Assembly: GCA_000499405.2 (NCBI GenBank) | Contig: HG738139.1 | Location: forward strand, 2,522,976-2,586,975 | Source of the DNA: Onchocerca volvulus | Taxonomy: Eukaryota > Nematoda > Chromadorea > Rhabditida > Onchocercidae | Reading direction: 5' to 3' | Length of the DNA: 64,000 nt | In this document: positions 13,672 through 27,100 of the stretch, one piece after another | Layout: every line of letters starts with the position of its first letter | Position numbering within the stretch: the first letter of the stretch is position 1 | The notes under the pieces: generated by a model | What the model saw: the letters and a program-made list of their open reading frames with translations, nothing else | The model's database searches: none | What the model was told of the DNA's origin: nothing | Made by a program: the position numbers and the translations under genes

Positions 13672-15782
13672 AGATACCACGGTTTCCCATTTGATGTCTT
13701 GATTGGAAGATTTCAAGAACCGCAATTGTCTCGCTTTCCTTCTCTCTCTCTCTATCTCTCTTTCTTTTCCCTTTTATTTGCTTATTTTCCACTCTGTTAT
13801 AGCAGTAGATGTTCGCAGTTTCATTTCTTAAAGAAATTGACGTTTGACCTCGATATTTTGATTTTACATTATTTTAATTATCGTCCCAAAAGCTGTATCA
13901 AATTTTTGCTTTAGCTAAATTTGATTAAATGTAATTAGGTATATATGTTTAAATTTAGAAAGAATAGAAAAAACAGTTGTTGGAAAGAATTTTCCGTTAT
14001 TTCTATCAATGCTGTAAATCCGATAGAATGATAGTTGATAGTGATATAGTTATCAGTCTAATCACACTAGATTTTATAAATATTAAGTTTTTTAATTAAA
14101 ATGACACTGATAAGCTGAAACAGTGAATCATTCGATGAATCATTAGTCTATAATTTACCATTGATTGTGTGGAATTTCTTAATATATTATTAGGATTATT
14201 CAGATTTCTGAATTTTCCCAATTCGGTTAAAAATGATTGATAAATGAGCGCACAAATTATCTCTTTTAAAACTGTCATATTTCTCAAAATTGTCACAATT
14301 CTGGAGAGACAGTTAGCTTAATTTCGCTTGATGAATCATCGTTAATGATGAATCTTTCCTTCCTGTCATTTTAAAAGCAATCAATATACTACTAATATAA
14401 AGCTGAATTTCGCTTCATATTCATCAAAGTATTTTCCAAGTCATAATAGTTTGTATCTATTAGACTTCATCTAGAACTTGAATTTTAGAAGAAATTTAAA
14501 AAAAAAAAAATTTGAATTTTGAATTTTTTTTAACAGAAGGATGACAACATTCCGATTCATCCTGTGCTTATTCTTTTATTTTCACCAATGAAATAATATT
14601 CATATTTTTCGCAAAATTTCAAAAAACTTATCAATGAAGTTTTATTTTCAATTTACTTGACAAAATGTGCTTCATTGATCAACTGATTGGGCCAGTCGTA
14701 CTAATCAATCACTTTTCCTGGTAAATAGCACTTATCCTGATGATTTCTGCAAATTATTATACTTTTTTTTTTTAAACGCTAGAATTCAAAGTTGATCAAC
14801 TAAAGATTCATCTTAAATAATTTTATTTTTTTACCAGTTAAAAAATTTACATCAATAATACATCCAATACAACGTTTAAATTGTTTTTACCGATAATTTC
14901 GTGAACTTTGGAGATTCATTTCGCAAATCTATTTTAAAATGATTAATGGCCGACGGGAGTCATCAATAAATCTTGTTGCAAAATTAGTTTATGCTTATTT
15001 CATATCTCAGTTGTTATCAGACTTATCTTTCTTATCAAAATCATCATCATCATTTATGTTGCAAACAATCTACGGAATGCAATTTCGATTGATTTCGGGG
15101 AAATTTTTCAATAAAATTTTTGAAATTTCGTTTTTATTCTAATTGGAGCATATAAAGTTTATTTCTCTGTGAAATGAAAATTAAGTGAAAACTAAATTTT
15201 CACATGTATTTACGTCATCTTTGAGAAGATTTGACATGGTTACAAGCATGCTAAAGAATAAATTCGACATATTGTTTTCGGGATTGCTTCAAAATAAAAA
15301 TACTTGAATATATTAAATGGGTTGGATTTTTTCTTTTGAAAAAAAAATTAAATTTTTTTGATTTTTCGCCAAAACCACATTCGATGTCTTGTTTTCTTCA
15401 TTATTCATAAATCCGCATATATTAATTTTTGTCGATTTCGATTAATCGTCTATATTGCCGTTATCTCTATTATACAAAATTTGTATAATTTTTACTTTCG
15501 CAATACAATTTCTTGACACTTTTTATAAATATAAAGGATATTTATGGAAATTGCATGTTCGATTCGTATCAAAGTTTATTTTTTATTTTTTTGCAAAACC
15601 TAATTTTGCTTTTTCCAGATATTATTTTAACAACAATTGTAATTAATATTTTAATTTAAAGTAAAACTTTTTTTTTTTGATAATTTTCGAATATATGTTT
15701 CATCAGAGCAAATTGTAATCTTTGCTTTTCGTTCGATTTTTAGTAATAATTTAATTTTTATCGAAAAAAATATTTAAATTAC

Positions 15783-15784
15783 AG
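15783..15784 (+). promoter_or_regulatory. Probable spliced-leader acceptor of the integrin gene
   Basis: A TTTAAATTACAG acceptor ends at 15784, only 10 bases before the initiator ATG at 15795. No upstream exon is visible. This is the usual arrangement for a trans-spliced nematode mRNA. Confidence 0.5.
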
Positions 15785-15794
15785 TTAACTTGCA

Positions 15795-18700
15795 ATGAGA
15801 GATCGTTGGTTGATGGGGTTTGGATGGTTTTATTGGTTATGCTTCTCAACAACGATTGTCATTATTATTGTGGCGCAAGAATTTTCTACTGATGATGGTA
15901 TTATTTGCTTTTATTTCTTCTATTTCTTTCAAAAATTTAATTATTCCAAGAATTTATTGAATTCTAGAAAAAATTTGAATCCATGAATTCCTATACATAT
16001 TGCAGAAAAAAAAAAATTGAAAGAATTAGATAAATGTTGTTAAATAAGTGTTAAGGTGGAAGCATCGCCAAAAAACGATGAGATATTTTTGATAATTTGA
16101 ATTTAACGATAAAACATTTTGATAATGATTAATTTGAACTTGAAATTGTCTGAGATTGAGTTTGTTTTGTTTATTTATTCATAAAGTTAAAATTATAAAT
16201 TATTATTTATATGGATAATAATTTTGCTGAACTAAACTTATTTTTTTATATATCTAAAATTTGACATCGTTACTAAGCAATTAGCTTTAATAGCACTGAA
16301 AATTTAAAAACTTTAAACTTTATTGTTTTTCCAACTTAAAAGTTAAGGTTCTTTTTTGTCGTCATTTTGCAATGTGAACTATATTGTTATTATTGAATTA
16401 ATTTTCTTCTATATACTTACAAGATATTGCTTTTTTTTTAAAAAATTAAAATGCATTTTGTTTGATTTTCAAATACTCAATTTTTTTTTTTTGCAGTAAC
16501 ATCGGAAGTGATTGAATCAAAGAAAGATTTTCCATGCTATTCTTTACCTCGTGAAAATTATACATGTAGTGCATGCATTCAATTTCACGATACTTGCGCC
16601 TGGTGTAGTAAAGCAGTATGTTTTAATTTGATTTAGTATTAATCAGTTGAAATTTATAATAGGGCATTTTTTGATATCAGATTTTTAAACGAATTAATTC
16701 TGGATGAAATTCAATCCGATAAATAATAGTAGTTTTTTTTTCTGAGAAAATAAAAATTACCAATTTTTTTTTTTTTTTTAGGATTTCGACAATGAAAATC
16801 AACATCCACGATGTGATAGTTTGGAGCGGCTTATTGAACATGGTTGTCCGGAGTATGAAATTGAAAATCCTAAAACAACAGTGAAAACAACTGAGGTTCA
16901 TTTGATTATCAAGAATTTTCCTGTCGTTATAGTTTGAATAATGAACTGCAGAATACTGTATTAACTGGTAAATACAATAAATATGTTATTTTTGCTTTGT
17001 TTACATTTTAAAGTTATAATTTTTATGTTTTTCTTTTGTTATAGAATGTTGAATTGAGTAATGCCGGTGATGCAGCAAGTGAGGAAGAAGCAGTTCAGTT
17101 ACGACCACAGCGTATGCTCGTCAATATACGACCCAGTAAATTATTTTGTTTTTCTGTTGAACTTTCTGACATTCTAATTCATGTTGTTAAATTTTGATGT
17201 CTGCATTACTCAAGAAAAAATCCTTAGGAGGTGTAATATTTACTAATTTTAATTTCTGCTCATTTTATAATGGCTTTATATGATGTTTCTTGATCTCTAT
17301 TACATATAACTTTTCAGAAGCACGTGTTCGATTCCAAGTAACCTATCGACAAGCTGTAGATTATCCAGTTGATTTGTATTATTTGATGGATCTATCCTAT
17401 TCCATGAAAGATGACAAACAAAAATTGTCTGAATTAGGCGATTTGTTAGGTAAATGTTTTTCCAGAAATATTTCAGAATAAATCTTTGGCTTCATTTCTG
17501 TCGAAATAATCAGTCTGTACTGATGATATGATTTTTTTTTTTTTTTTTCAGCTGAACGAATGAAAGCAATCACGAAGAACTTCAGGCTTGGATTTGGTTC
17601 ATTTATTGACAAAAAACTTATGCCATTTGTGGATCCTCGTCCAGAAAAGTGAGCCAGAAATGAAAACTTTTAAAACTCAAAAATTATTTCGCATAATCTA
17701 TTTGATAAAAGTCACTGGTCGCAAAGTGTATTTATCAATAAATGAATTTCTCAGCTAACAGCTTTTTATCTATTTATTTTTAACTTTATAATCAAAAGTT
17801 TATAAGCAATTAGTATTTTTAAATATTTCATTTCTTCAAGATAATTTAAATTGCAGACAATTATCACCATGCCCAGAACAGTGTGCGCAACCATATGGTT
17901 TCAAGAATCAGATGAGTCTTACAATGGATACGGCTAGATTTTCGGTAAATTTTTCCTGATATTCATTTCCCCATAAAATCTAACAAGTGGGCAGCTTTTT
18001 TCTAAAATTCGCAAGCTAGTTGACTAAATAAGGAAATGGACAATCTCATAGTAGATAACCGTAATGAATGTTTCATTTTCGATTTTGCTGAGTCAAAACT
18101 CCAAGATTAACAAAATGCAATGAAGCTCCCTAAATTTTTTTTTCTTTCAATTATTAGAAAAGCTAACTGTGCAACATAAATTTTTTTTTTAGAAAGAAGT
18201 TGACGAAGCTGAAATATCAGGAAATTTGGATGCTCCAGAAGGTGGCTTTGACGCTGTTCTACAAGCTTTAACTTGTAATGTGAGTAAAATTTTTTCTGTT
18301 TTTCATCAATTCGAAGCAACACTGGCAAAATAATCAGCAATATTTATTACCTTTTATTGTAGAACATTATTTTTTAGTGTTCTAAGTCAGCTTATCTTAT
18401 GCTTCGTTATGTTGTAATGCTCGAGACCATCAAACAGTTTGCTTTTAATACCTATAGGGAACAGTTAGATATTTTGTGTTTCTGCAGTAAGAGCTGTTGT
18501 AATATGCTAATGCAAAGGAACTATATTATTTCAATTATTAAGTTTGAATAATTGGCAAAGCTTGAAATTTTGAAACGTTTATTATGTTTATCCAGTTTCT
18601 TAGATTTCAGGACAGCATTGGTTGGCGTGAACGTGCTCGAAAAATGATCGTATTTTCAACAGATGCTGGTTTTCATTATGCAGGAGATGGAAGGGTATTA

Positions 18701-21700
18701 TATATCAGATTATATTTCCACAAATGTACTAGCGCTGTTATTTCATAGACTCTATTTCATTGAAGTTTTGAAATTACTGAGAAATAGATGCGCGTTTTTT
18801 TTCTTTTCGAAGTGTTTTAAAATTTCAGTAACTCGAGATGTTCAAACAAATTGATTATTTAGATGGCCGGTGTTGTGGTACCAAATGATGGACAGTGTCA
18901 TTTAGATAGCCAAGGATACTACACGAAATCGCTTGATCAGGATTATCCTTCTGTTGCTTTATTGCATCAAAAGATCAAAGAAAGAAAGGCGAACTTAATT
19001 TTTGCCGTTACTGAAAAAAATGAAGATCTCTATAAGCAAGTAAGTGGAAATTTTCCGTTCACTTAAATCAACTTTTAAAATTCATCCATTCATTAATACA
19101 TAACCTGATTGCATATAGTCAGCACTAGTCAATAGTTGTGCAATTTGATTTACAACTGACTGTATACGAGATTCTGATCCTGTACTTTTCGGATTCAGTG
19201 AAAATGTATGATGATTGCTTATGCAAGCTGCTTGCATATAATAATTATTATATCATGTTCAACATGGTTTAACTTGCCTACTACTAATTTAATACGCTTA
19301 TCCATCTGCCTATAGTACACTTTTCAGTTTTATTTGTTTCATTTTCTTGAAATTGTTGACTTGTTTGCTGTTCATTCGGCTTATTTATTATAATTTAAGC
19401 TCAGTGATGCGTTACCAGATGTGAGCAGTTCAGTTGGTGTACTAGCTGATGATTCGAGAAACATCGTCACTCTTATTGAAGAGGAATATAATAAAATTTC
19501 TCAAAAAATCATTATGGTTGATAATGCAAATTCAAGCCAAGGATTAAGATTATCATATCGTTCGAGATGTTTAGAGTAAGCCTTCTATTCTTTTCAGTTT
19601 GTTTCAATTTTTAATTCGGAATGAGTTCTCCGAAAATTTTCAATAAGATCGATTTATTAATTCCATTTTTCAATTTCGAAAGTCTCTGGAGATTGATTTA
19701 TTTTTAGTGGGCATACTCTCAAGGAAACAAATGTGTGTGACGGAATCAAAGTCGGTGATGAAGTTTCGTTCGAAGTTACCTTGGAGGCAACACATTGCGT
19801 AAAGGAACGTGACTTTAATTTAAAAATCGGACCAAGTGGTCTCGATGAGACCCTTCAAGTTGATGTTCATGTGCTGTGTGACTGCGATTGTGAGACGGAT
19901 GTGAGGATTTTTTTAATTTCAAAACATTTGAGTTTTTTTTTTTATTCATAAATTTTAACTGAAGTTTGTGAAAAAATGCTGCTCAAATCTGCAAGGACAT
20001 AAAATGGTTCTTAGGCGGAATTAATAATACGTTGAGATGCATATTATGAAATTTATCAAGAATAGTTACTGTTTGCCGTTCTCCCTCTGTATGACTGGAT
20101 TAATGGCGAATAATGCACTAATTTTACAGGGAATTGTATATAATTCTCCAATATGTCGTGGTAAAGGTGATTTGGTTTGTGGTATCTGCATATGTCATGG
20201 AACAAATGTTGGCAGACATTGTGAATGTGATGCACCTGGCCTTTCAACTGTCGCTTTGGATGCAAAATGTAGAAGGTAGGAATTAATGCGTTTTCGAAAT
20301 GTTTCCTATACCTTTACGAAGAAATGAGAGAGAATTGATTTGGATCTCAATGAAAACTACGGACGCATTATCACCATATATTGAGAACTTTATTTTATCC
20401 GTATCTTTTTTTAGGACAAATGAAAGTGCTATTTGTGAAGGTCGAGGAGTTTGCAATTGTGGTGTTTGTGAATGTTTCGAACGGGATGTAAGTTCACTTA
20501 TTTGCTTCTTAATTTGGAGTAAGAAAAGAATTCTGTTGTGAAACATTATTCATATCGTGCTAGAATTTTTACGTACGTATCATTGAGTATAAAGCAGTGT
20601 TTTCCTCGAATTATCTTTGATATAATCTGATGTAATACTCTTTTTTTTTTTCTTTTAGATGTCGGAATCACCCTCGTTACATTAAATTGCAAACATAAAA
20701 CCCAAAATCGTGAAAAAATATTAGCATTTCCTAATAATCTTCAATTTCAGAATGTAAATGAAAAAATTTCGGGCCAGTTTTGTGAATGTGATAATTTTAA
20801 TTGTCCACGACATGATCGTAAAATTTGTGCTGGGCATGGTACTTGTGACTGCGGACAATGCACATGCCAGCCCGGTTGGACAGGTCATTTCATTTTATTC
20901 TTTTCTTTGCGTCGCTAGTTAAACTGTAGAATGTGATTTTTTTTTTTTTTTTAATCAGATACGTTCGATCTGATGATATTATAAATTTATTGCACGAATC
21001 GAATAAGCTAATTTGCAACATTCCTACAATACTGTTGCAGGTCGAGCATGTGAATGTCCGTTAAGCTTGGACAGTTGTATGGCTGCAAATGGTAAAGTTT
21101 GCAACGGGCAAGGGGAATGTATTTGCGGACGTTGTCGTTGTTTCAGTGATGGTCCAGGCTATCGTTATTCGGGTCCCAAGTGTGAGATTTGTCCTGTGAG
21201 TTTAAAAAATTTATTCATTCCTTCTTTCCAATGAGAATAAAGGATTTACCGTAATTTGACTACAAACTATTACGTATTTTTTTTATATTTATTTTAATTT
21301 AATTCTCATCTTTCCTTAATGACTGGTAAATAGAATATGACCTCAATAACTTAAATAGCGGATGGATTGTATGAAATGCCTTAACTTTTAGTATTCTTGA
21401 CGATTTAGAATATCCATATATCTGTTATCCAACTTGCATTGTTTCATTCACGTAAAATTGGACAAAAAATAAACTTGGTTTAAATTATATACTTTGGGAT
21501 TGCAATGCCTATCATTTTTATGATATGCACGGAAAGAGATGTGTTTTCGTTTCCTGGTTGATCTGTTATTGAATCCTTAATGCTCTTCAGAATTTCAATA
21601 ATTTTCAGACTTGTCCCTCTAAATGTGTTGAGCATAAACCGTGTGTGATGTGTCAGCAATGGCAAACTGGTCCATATAATGACACTCAATGTGACGAGTG

Positions 21701-22841
21701 TATCTTTACCGTTATACCTGTTAAGGAATTACCAGGTTATCATTTTATCATGGCAAGATTTACATTTTGTTAACGCAAAAAATCTGCTTTTGTTATAGTA
21801 AGCGTTGAGAATCCAGGCAGAATTAAAGTTGCATTGTTACTTGGATTTTTTTTTTTTAATCAAAGAATATATCTATCAACAGTTTTTATTCATTTCTTGA
21901 AAATTATCTATAATAAAAATATTTTAGTGTTAAATGACACAACTGAATGTCAATTTGTGGATCCAGCCGATGATTGTACATTCTATTTCCTGTATTACGA
22001 GGATCAAAGAACCGATAATCTTACAGTATGGGTGAAAGAAGAAAAAGGTATGTCATTATGAAGTTCATAGTTTTCATAATTATTCTATGTCTACTTCACT
22101 TTTTGTGCGATTCCTTTCTTGATAGTTTAAGACTAAGGTATGAATTGGACATAGACTATCTGTTAAATTCAAAGTTGAAATTTATGAGGTATGATTCGGC
22201 GCATAACATTTCGAGATTGAAGCCAAGAGTAGTTTTTTACAGTTGACGTTTCGTGTTTAAATTATCTCGAATCGTAAATGACAAACTTTGTTTACATGAA
22301 ATTTTTTTTTATATCTCTGTTCGTTGTGCTAAAAGTATTCTAAGAGTTGTTCCAGTTTAGATTGTCCACCACCAGTACCAGTTCTTGCCATTGTACTTGG
22401 TGTCATAGCTGGTATTGTCATACTGGGATTGATTCTGCTTTTGGTTTGGAAATTGCTTACTGTTCTTCATGATCGTGCTGAATTTGCGAAGTTTGATAGC
22501 GAAAGATTACTAGCGAAATGGGATACTGTATGTTTTTTTCAATACTTTTTTAGCAATTTTTTCATTCTAAACACATGAAAGGATGAATGAAGCATATTTC
22601 GTTTTACGTTTCATTATGCTGAATAAACTTGCAGAATATTAGGAAATTTTTTTTTTCATTTTTAATTTATTGTCAAGTGTTGTGTAAAACATTTAGCAGA
22701 GAAAAAGGAAGAAAATGGAAACTGTATTGGTAAAGCTGAAATGCTTATTGATTTCAGAATGAGAATCCGATTTATAAACAAGCAACGACGACATTTAAAA
22801 ATCCTGTATATGTAGGAAATAACACAATGAAAAATAAATAG
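15795..22841 (+). CDS. pat-3: Integrin beta subunit (complete)
   Basis: Single-pass receptor subunit that pairs with alpha integrins, binds matrix outside and talin/PINCH-ILK-parvin inside; in worms it anchors muscle. Exons: 15795-15897, 16497-16615, 16782-16895, 17045-17135, 17318-17449, 17552-17648, 17857-17944, 18193-18279, 18611-18694, 18863-19039, 19400-19575, 19708-19900, 20130-20275, 20415-20487, 20751-20883, 21041-21195, 21609-21735, 21928-22047, 22361-22527, 22758-22841 (TAG). The 2466 nt encode 821 aa, close to C. elegans PAT-3 (809). Visible parts: signal peptide (1 to about 28); PSI domain with [14 protein letters not shown]; beta-I domain with MIDAS DLSYS (167-171); Cys-rich EGF-like repeats (about 487-700); membrane segment (about 745-770) followed by [19 protein letters not shown]; and the talin/PTB motifs NPIY (797-800) and NPVY (809-812) near the C-terminus. 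No key residue appears missing. A phase-compatible skipped segment near 21800 was left out. Confidence 0.95.
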
Positions 22842-24144
22842 CTATGAAGAAGAAAATTGTGAACATTCTTCGTTATTTACCAAATTCATGAATATTTAAT
22901 AGACCTTCATAAATTTATATATTTACTTTTGTCGAATTATTAATAATTTTTGAATTTGAGTCTTTCTGGAGAATCTGAAAGTTCTTTTCTTTAATCTAAA
23001 AATTTAGCAATTGATAAATCCTTGTTGGATTTCAAACTTTGAACTTCGCTAGGGACATAAAATGGAAGTTTTTTTATTTCTACTGCCTGTTAAAGTTGTC
23101 TTGATAATTTATTTTTTTTTTTTTTTTTTTGCGTTTGTATGCTAACAAGCTGTTTGGAAATTTTCTTTTGAAAATTTTTTTTTTCCCGATTGGAAATTTT
23201 CGCCTGATAATTTTCTTTCATAATTTAAATTCTGTTGAATTATTTAAACGATCAGCATTATTTTGTGAATTTTGCATTATTTCTTATTGTCCTTTTCAAA
23301 AGAAATATTCCCATCGTTCAAGCTCTCATTATGATGCTCTTGGCGTCATTCGATTCTCGAGTTGACGTCACTCGGGTTTTGAACGGCTTTTTTTTATTCC
23401 ATTAACTTTCACGATGTAAATTATTATTTCCCAAATGTTGCCTTACATCATAAGATAAGAGAATAGCTTTTCATTTTACAGCTATGCCGTTCATTTAACA
23501 GAGATTTTCGTTTTTTCATAAACTTTTTACATTTTTCTGCAGATGTAAACGAACTTCGTAATCCGAGCATCTGTTCGAAAAATGTATTAAATTTTGTTCA
23601 TTTGAGAAAAAGAATTCTTTTTTTTTTTTAATATTTTACGCTTCAGATTTTGCCATATTTCATTTATGTATTATTATGTTTGCCGTATTATGAAATAATC
23701 TTCGATATTTCTTTTTTTTTTTTTTTTTTTTTTGCCGTATTATGAAATAATCTTCGATATTTTTTTTTTTTTTTTTTTTTTTTGCATTTCTTAATCTTTC
23801 TTAATTGCATTTTGATTGATTGTATATATTCAGAAATTTTATTGTTGTTAATCTCATATGAATTCATTTTTACGAACTATTTACAATTTTGTTAAATTTA
23901 TATGCTGTATTTGTATTTTTTTTGCCTTTGTTTGAAGCTTATCAGGTAATAAAAAATTGATAAATTTAACAAATAATTCATTTTTCAATTAAAGAATATG
24001 ATAATGAAGAAGTTTAGGCAAAGGAAATAATTCGAAGGAATTTTTATAAAATTTAAAAAACTTACATATTGCTTAAAGATGGAGCAAATATGCAAATTAA
24101 CCGGATAATGTAATTTTTAAAAAACCGATTAAAACATTTGTTAG
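22842..24144. other. Intergenic region, integrin 3' end to F-box gene
   Basis: A+T-rich 3'UTR and spacer with several poly(T) runs and one tandem duplication (23682-23785). The open frame at 23129-23365 starts inside poly(T)-rich sequence and has no support. Confidence 0.5.
23682..23785 (+). repeat. 52-bp tandem duplication with poly(T)
   Basis: Two adjacent copies of a unit beginning GCCGTATTATGAAATAATCT, each ending in a run of more than 20 T. The unique parts are nearly identical, so the duplication is recent. Confidence 0.85.
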
Positions 24145-24156
24145 TTATTGTGTCAA

Positions 24157-27100
24157 ATGGATCTGTCAGATGATGTATGGAATGTCATCTTTAGTTATTT
24201 GGATGTCAAAGCACGGGTTAACATCGCTTCTGTAAACAGACGACTTAGTAAGCGACATTAAAGTTTAAAATTTTAGGAAATTTTCAATTTATTAAATTCA
24301 CCTTGTTAGATGAGGGATTTAGTTTGAATTCCCAAAATTTGCTTCATTTTATTAACTTTATCATAAAAGAAAATTGCAATATATATAATTGTCTTAATAA
24401 ATGTCATAATTGGTGACAATGTTAATTAATTAGTCGTTGTTTCTGTTTCGGATGACATTAAAAGAGAAATTTGACGAAAATTTCAAAAATTTTAAAAATA
24501 TTATATCAACAGGTTCATTGTTTTCAACATGGCTTGATATTACAAGACTTTCCATTAAGGAGGATAGTTTGTGTATTGCTGGTGAAATTTTTAAATGTAC
24601 TACGAAATGTGATCTTCATGTAAATTGCTATCATTTATCAATATTTTAATGATTATTTGAAAAATATCAAAAGGAAAAATTTTTTTTAAATTGTTTTTTT
24701 TTTTCTACTTTTTTTGCAAGTATTTTATTTTATTACGAATTACTTCTTTTAATTTAAAAATTTAATAAATCCTATTTTTGGTTTATTGATTAAAGATTTT
24801 AAAAAATTTTAAATTTTTTATTAGTTAATCCTTCAACATTGTCCAAATTTGAATAATATCACTATTCAAACGATACGAAATGAGAATTATCTACGACAAT
24901 TATCTCAAATTGAACATCTCAATACTCTTACTCTAGCAAGTTCTTTGCTAAAGTAAGTTATGAATTATAAAAGAACTTTTTTTTCTTTTTCCCTTCTTAT
25001 CAGAAGGATATGAAATGGTGATTTCGTTGATAACTTGAGGCTTTTTATCAAAACTTGAAATTTTCTATCAGAATTTCAACCTCTTTATCAAACTTTGAGG
25101 CTTTTTATCAACCAATTATATCAAATTATATACGATAAAGACAATAATAGTTCAGATGATTAGGTTTTCAAGTTCAGATGATTAGGTTTTCACCACTGAT
25201 ATTCACATTTTTCATTTTATCAATATAACTATGATAAAAATTTTAATATCAGTGGTGGATTTGCAAAATAATGATATATTACGTGTTTGACAATAACAAT
25301 AAATCACGGGTGATATCACGTATTACACGTATAGCTTTTTTGATACTAATGAAAGACATTCTAGATGTTAAACAATATCTAAAAATATTTATTGAATAAT
25401 TTGTAATAATTTTGTTGTAGAAAAAAAAGAAAAGAAGATAAGTGAGAAGAAAGAGAAAAAAAAACTTTAATATTTCGAAAAATTGCAAGAAAAAAAGAAA
25501 CATTTTTTAGTAAATTTGAAAAATTACAGTTCATTGAGCTTATCATGCTTGGATGCATTATGCACTAAAAAATTACGTAAATTACGCATATTACAACGTT
25601 ATGATGAAATGAAAAGTACACGTAACGTATTACGTCAAAGTCAATTGACGCAAATTATTTCGGCACCTTTGATTACTTTACAAATTAGTGGTATAACATT
25701 GAAACCGGTTATATTCAGTATATTATGTGATGGATTGAAGGAAACGCTTGCCGAATTGTTTATTTCCGGTGCATTATGTAATCCACCTGATTTCGATCAA
25801 TATATATCGGCAATTGGTAATTTGATAACATAACTTTCCATTTTTTTTTTTTTGATCTTTAAAACTTTAGTGATAAAACCGGATATGTCCGGTTTTATAA
25901 ACCGGATACCGGATATAAGTCACCCCGGAAAAAAACGATGTAATAATTGCAAATGTGAAATATTCCAACAAATTGAACAAAATTTTTGATCAATTTTTTT
26001 TCTCAAAATGTTGGCTCTAAATTATTAAACCTAATTCAAAATCATTGATAAAATTATGATAACTCTATTTGAAATTAAATTTGATAAAAATAAATTCGTT
26101 TGAATTAATACTTCGGCCCATTGTAAGGAGAATTTTGATAGTTGCTGATTTCAAGTTATCAGAAAATTCAATACTTAAATTACTATTAGACTTGAACTAT
26201 TTAAACTTAAAAAATTACTATTAAAATTATCAGAAAGTTCAAGCGACTACGAGGCTTAAACTACTATTATTTTATATCTTTTTTTTTATTGTAATTTTTT
26301 CTTTTATATAATATTTTTGAAAATTTTTATGACTGATTTTATTCTGAAGTATATTTTTTTAAGGTTGAAATAAGACAACCTGATATAGTGATAATGGTGA
26401 TAATAATTTTATCATTTTCAGGAATGTTAACTCACCTGAAGGCACTTGATATTCCACCATCACTATTCTCATGTTGCCATCGTACATTACCGCAAAAAAT
26501 GGCAATTTTAAAAAGTTTAAATCTCAAAAAAATCTCCGTTTATGTTCATTATTATAGTGCCGAAAATATTGCCAATTTTTTGAATAATATGCCAAAAACA
26601 TTGGAAGAATTGATAATATTTCGTACAACTGAATTAGATCAAACAACATGGTCAAGAGATTTTGATAAACTTCCATATAAGGTTATAATTAATTAATTAA
26701 TTAATTAATTTAGATTGGAAAAATAAATTCTAATTAGTATATCTTTCAATTTTTTCTATTCTATACTATTCTATTCTGTTTTTCAGCAGAATAGAGATTA
26801 ATTATGGTTTAAAGAAAAAAATCTGAAAACTTTAAAATGAATCTAAAAAAAAAAAAAAAAAATAATGAAATAAATTATTACGAAGACTTGGCCAGTAATA
26901 TTTTGGCCAAGAAAGCAATCATACAATAAAAAAAAAAACTTTTTTTTCTTTTTTTTTGCCAGGTTTATCTTTGCCGACTTGATGATTATATTTTTGAGCC
27001 ATCGTGGATGTGTGATCGGAATGAACTTCTTACTCATACATTATGGTTACCACCATATAATTTTGCGCATAATTTCTCGAGAACAGATCTTCCGGTTGGT

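Larger units (their letters stand above)
11795..15784. other. Intergenic stretch between the Domino-type gene and the beta integrin gene
   Basis: Contains the Domino 3'UTR and then about 3.5 kb of A+T-rich sequence, with a TG microsatellite and neighbouring CA and CT repeats near 13280-13760. The bases just after the stop (ataaag|gtattt at 11791-11802) resemble a splice donor, so the 3'UTR may be spliced. No coding exon with a recognisable family was found. Confidence 0.5.

Noticed and set aside
13192..13914. Several open frames on both strands around 13.2-13.9 kb
   Set aside because: They run through TG, CA and CT microsatellites, giving His/Thr- or Val/Cys-repeat peptides. There is no splice context or family.
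21800..21833. Extra exon of the integrin gene ([17 protein letters not shown] reading)
   Set aside because: It has an acceptor, but no donor that returns to the correct phase. Direct joining of 21735 to 21928 matches the beta-integrin tail domain.
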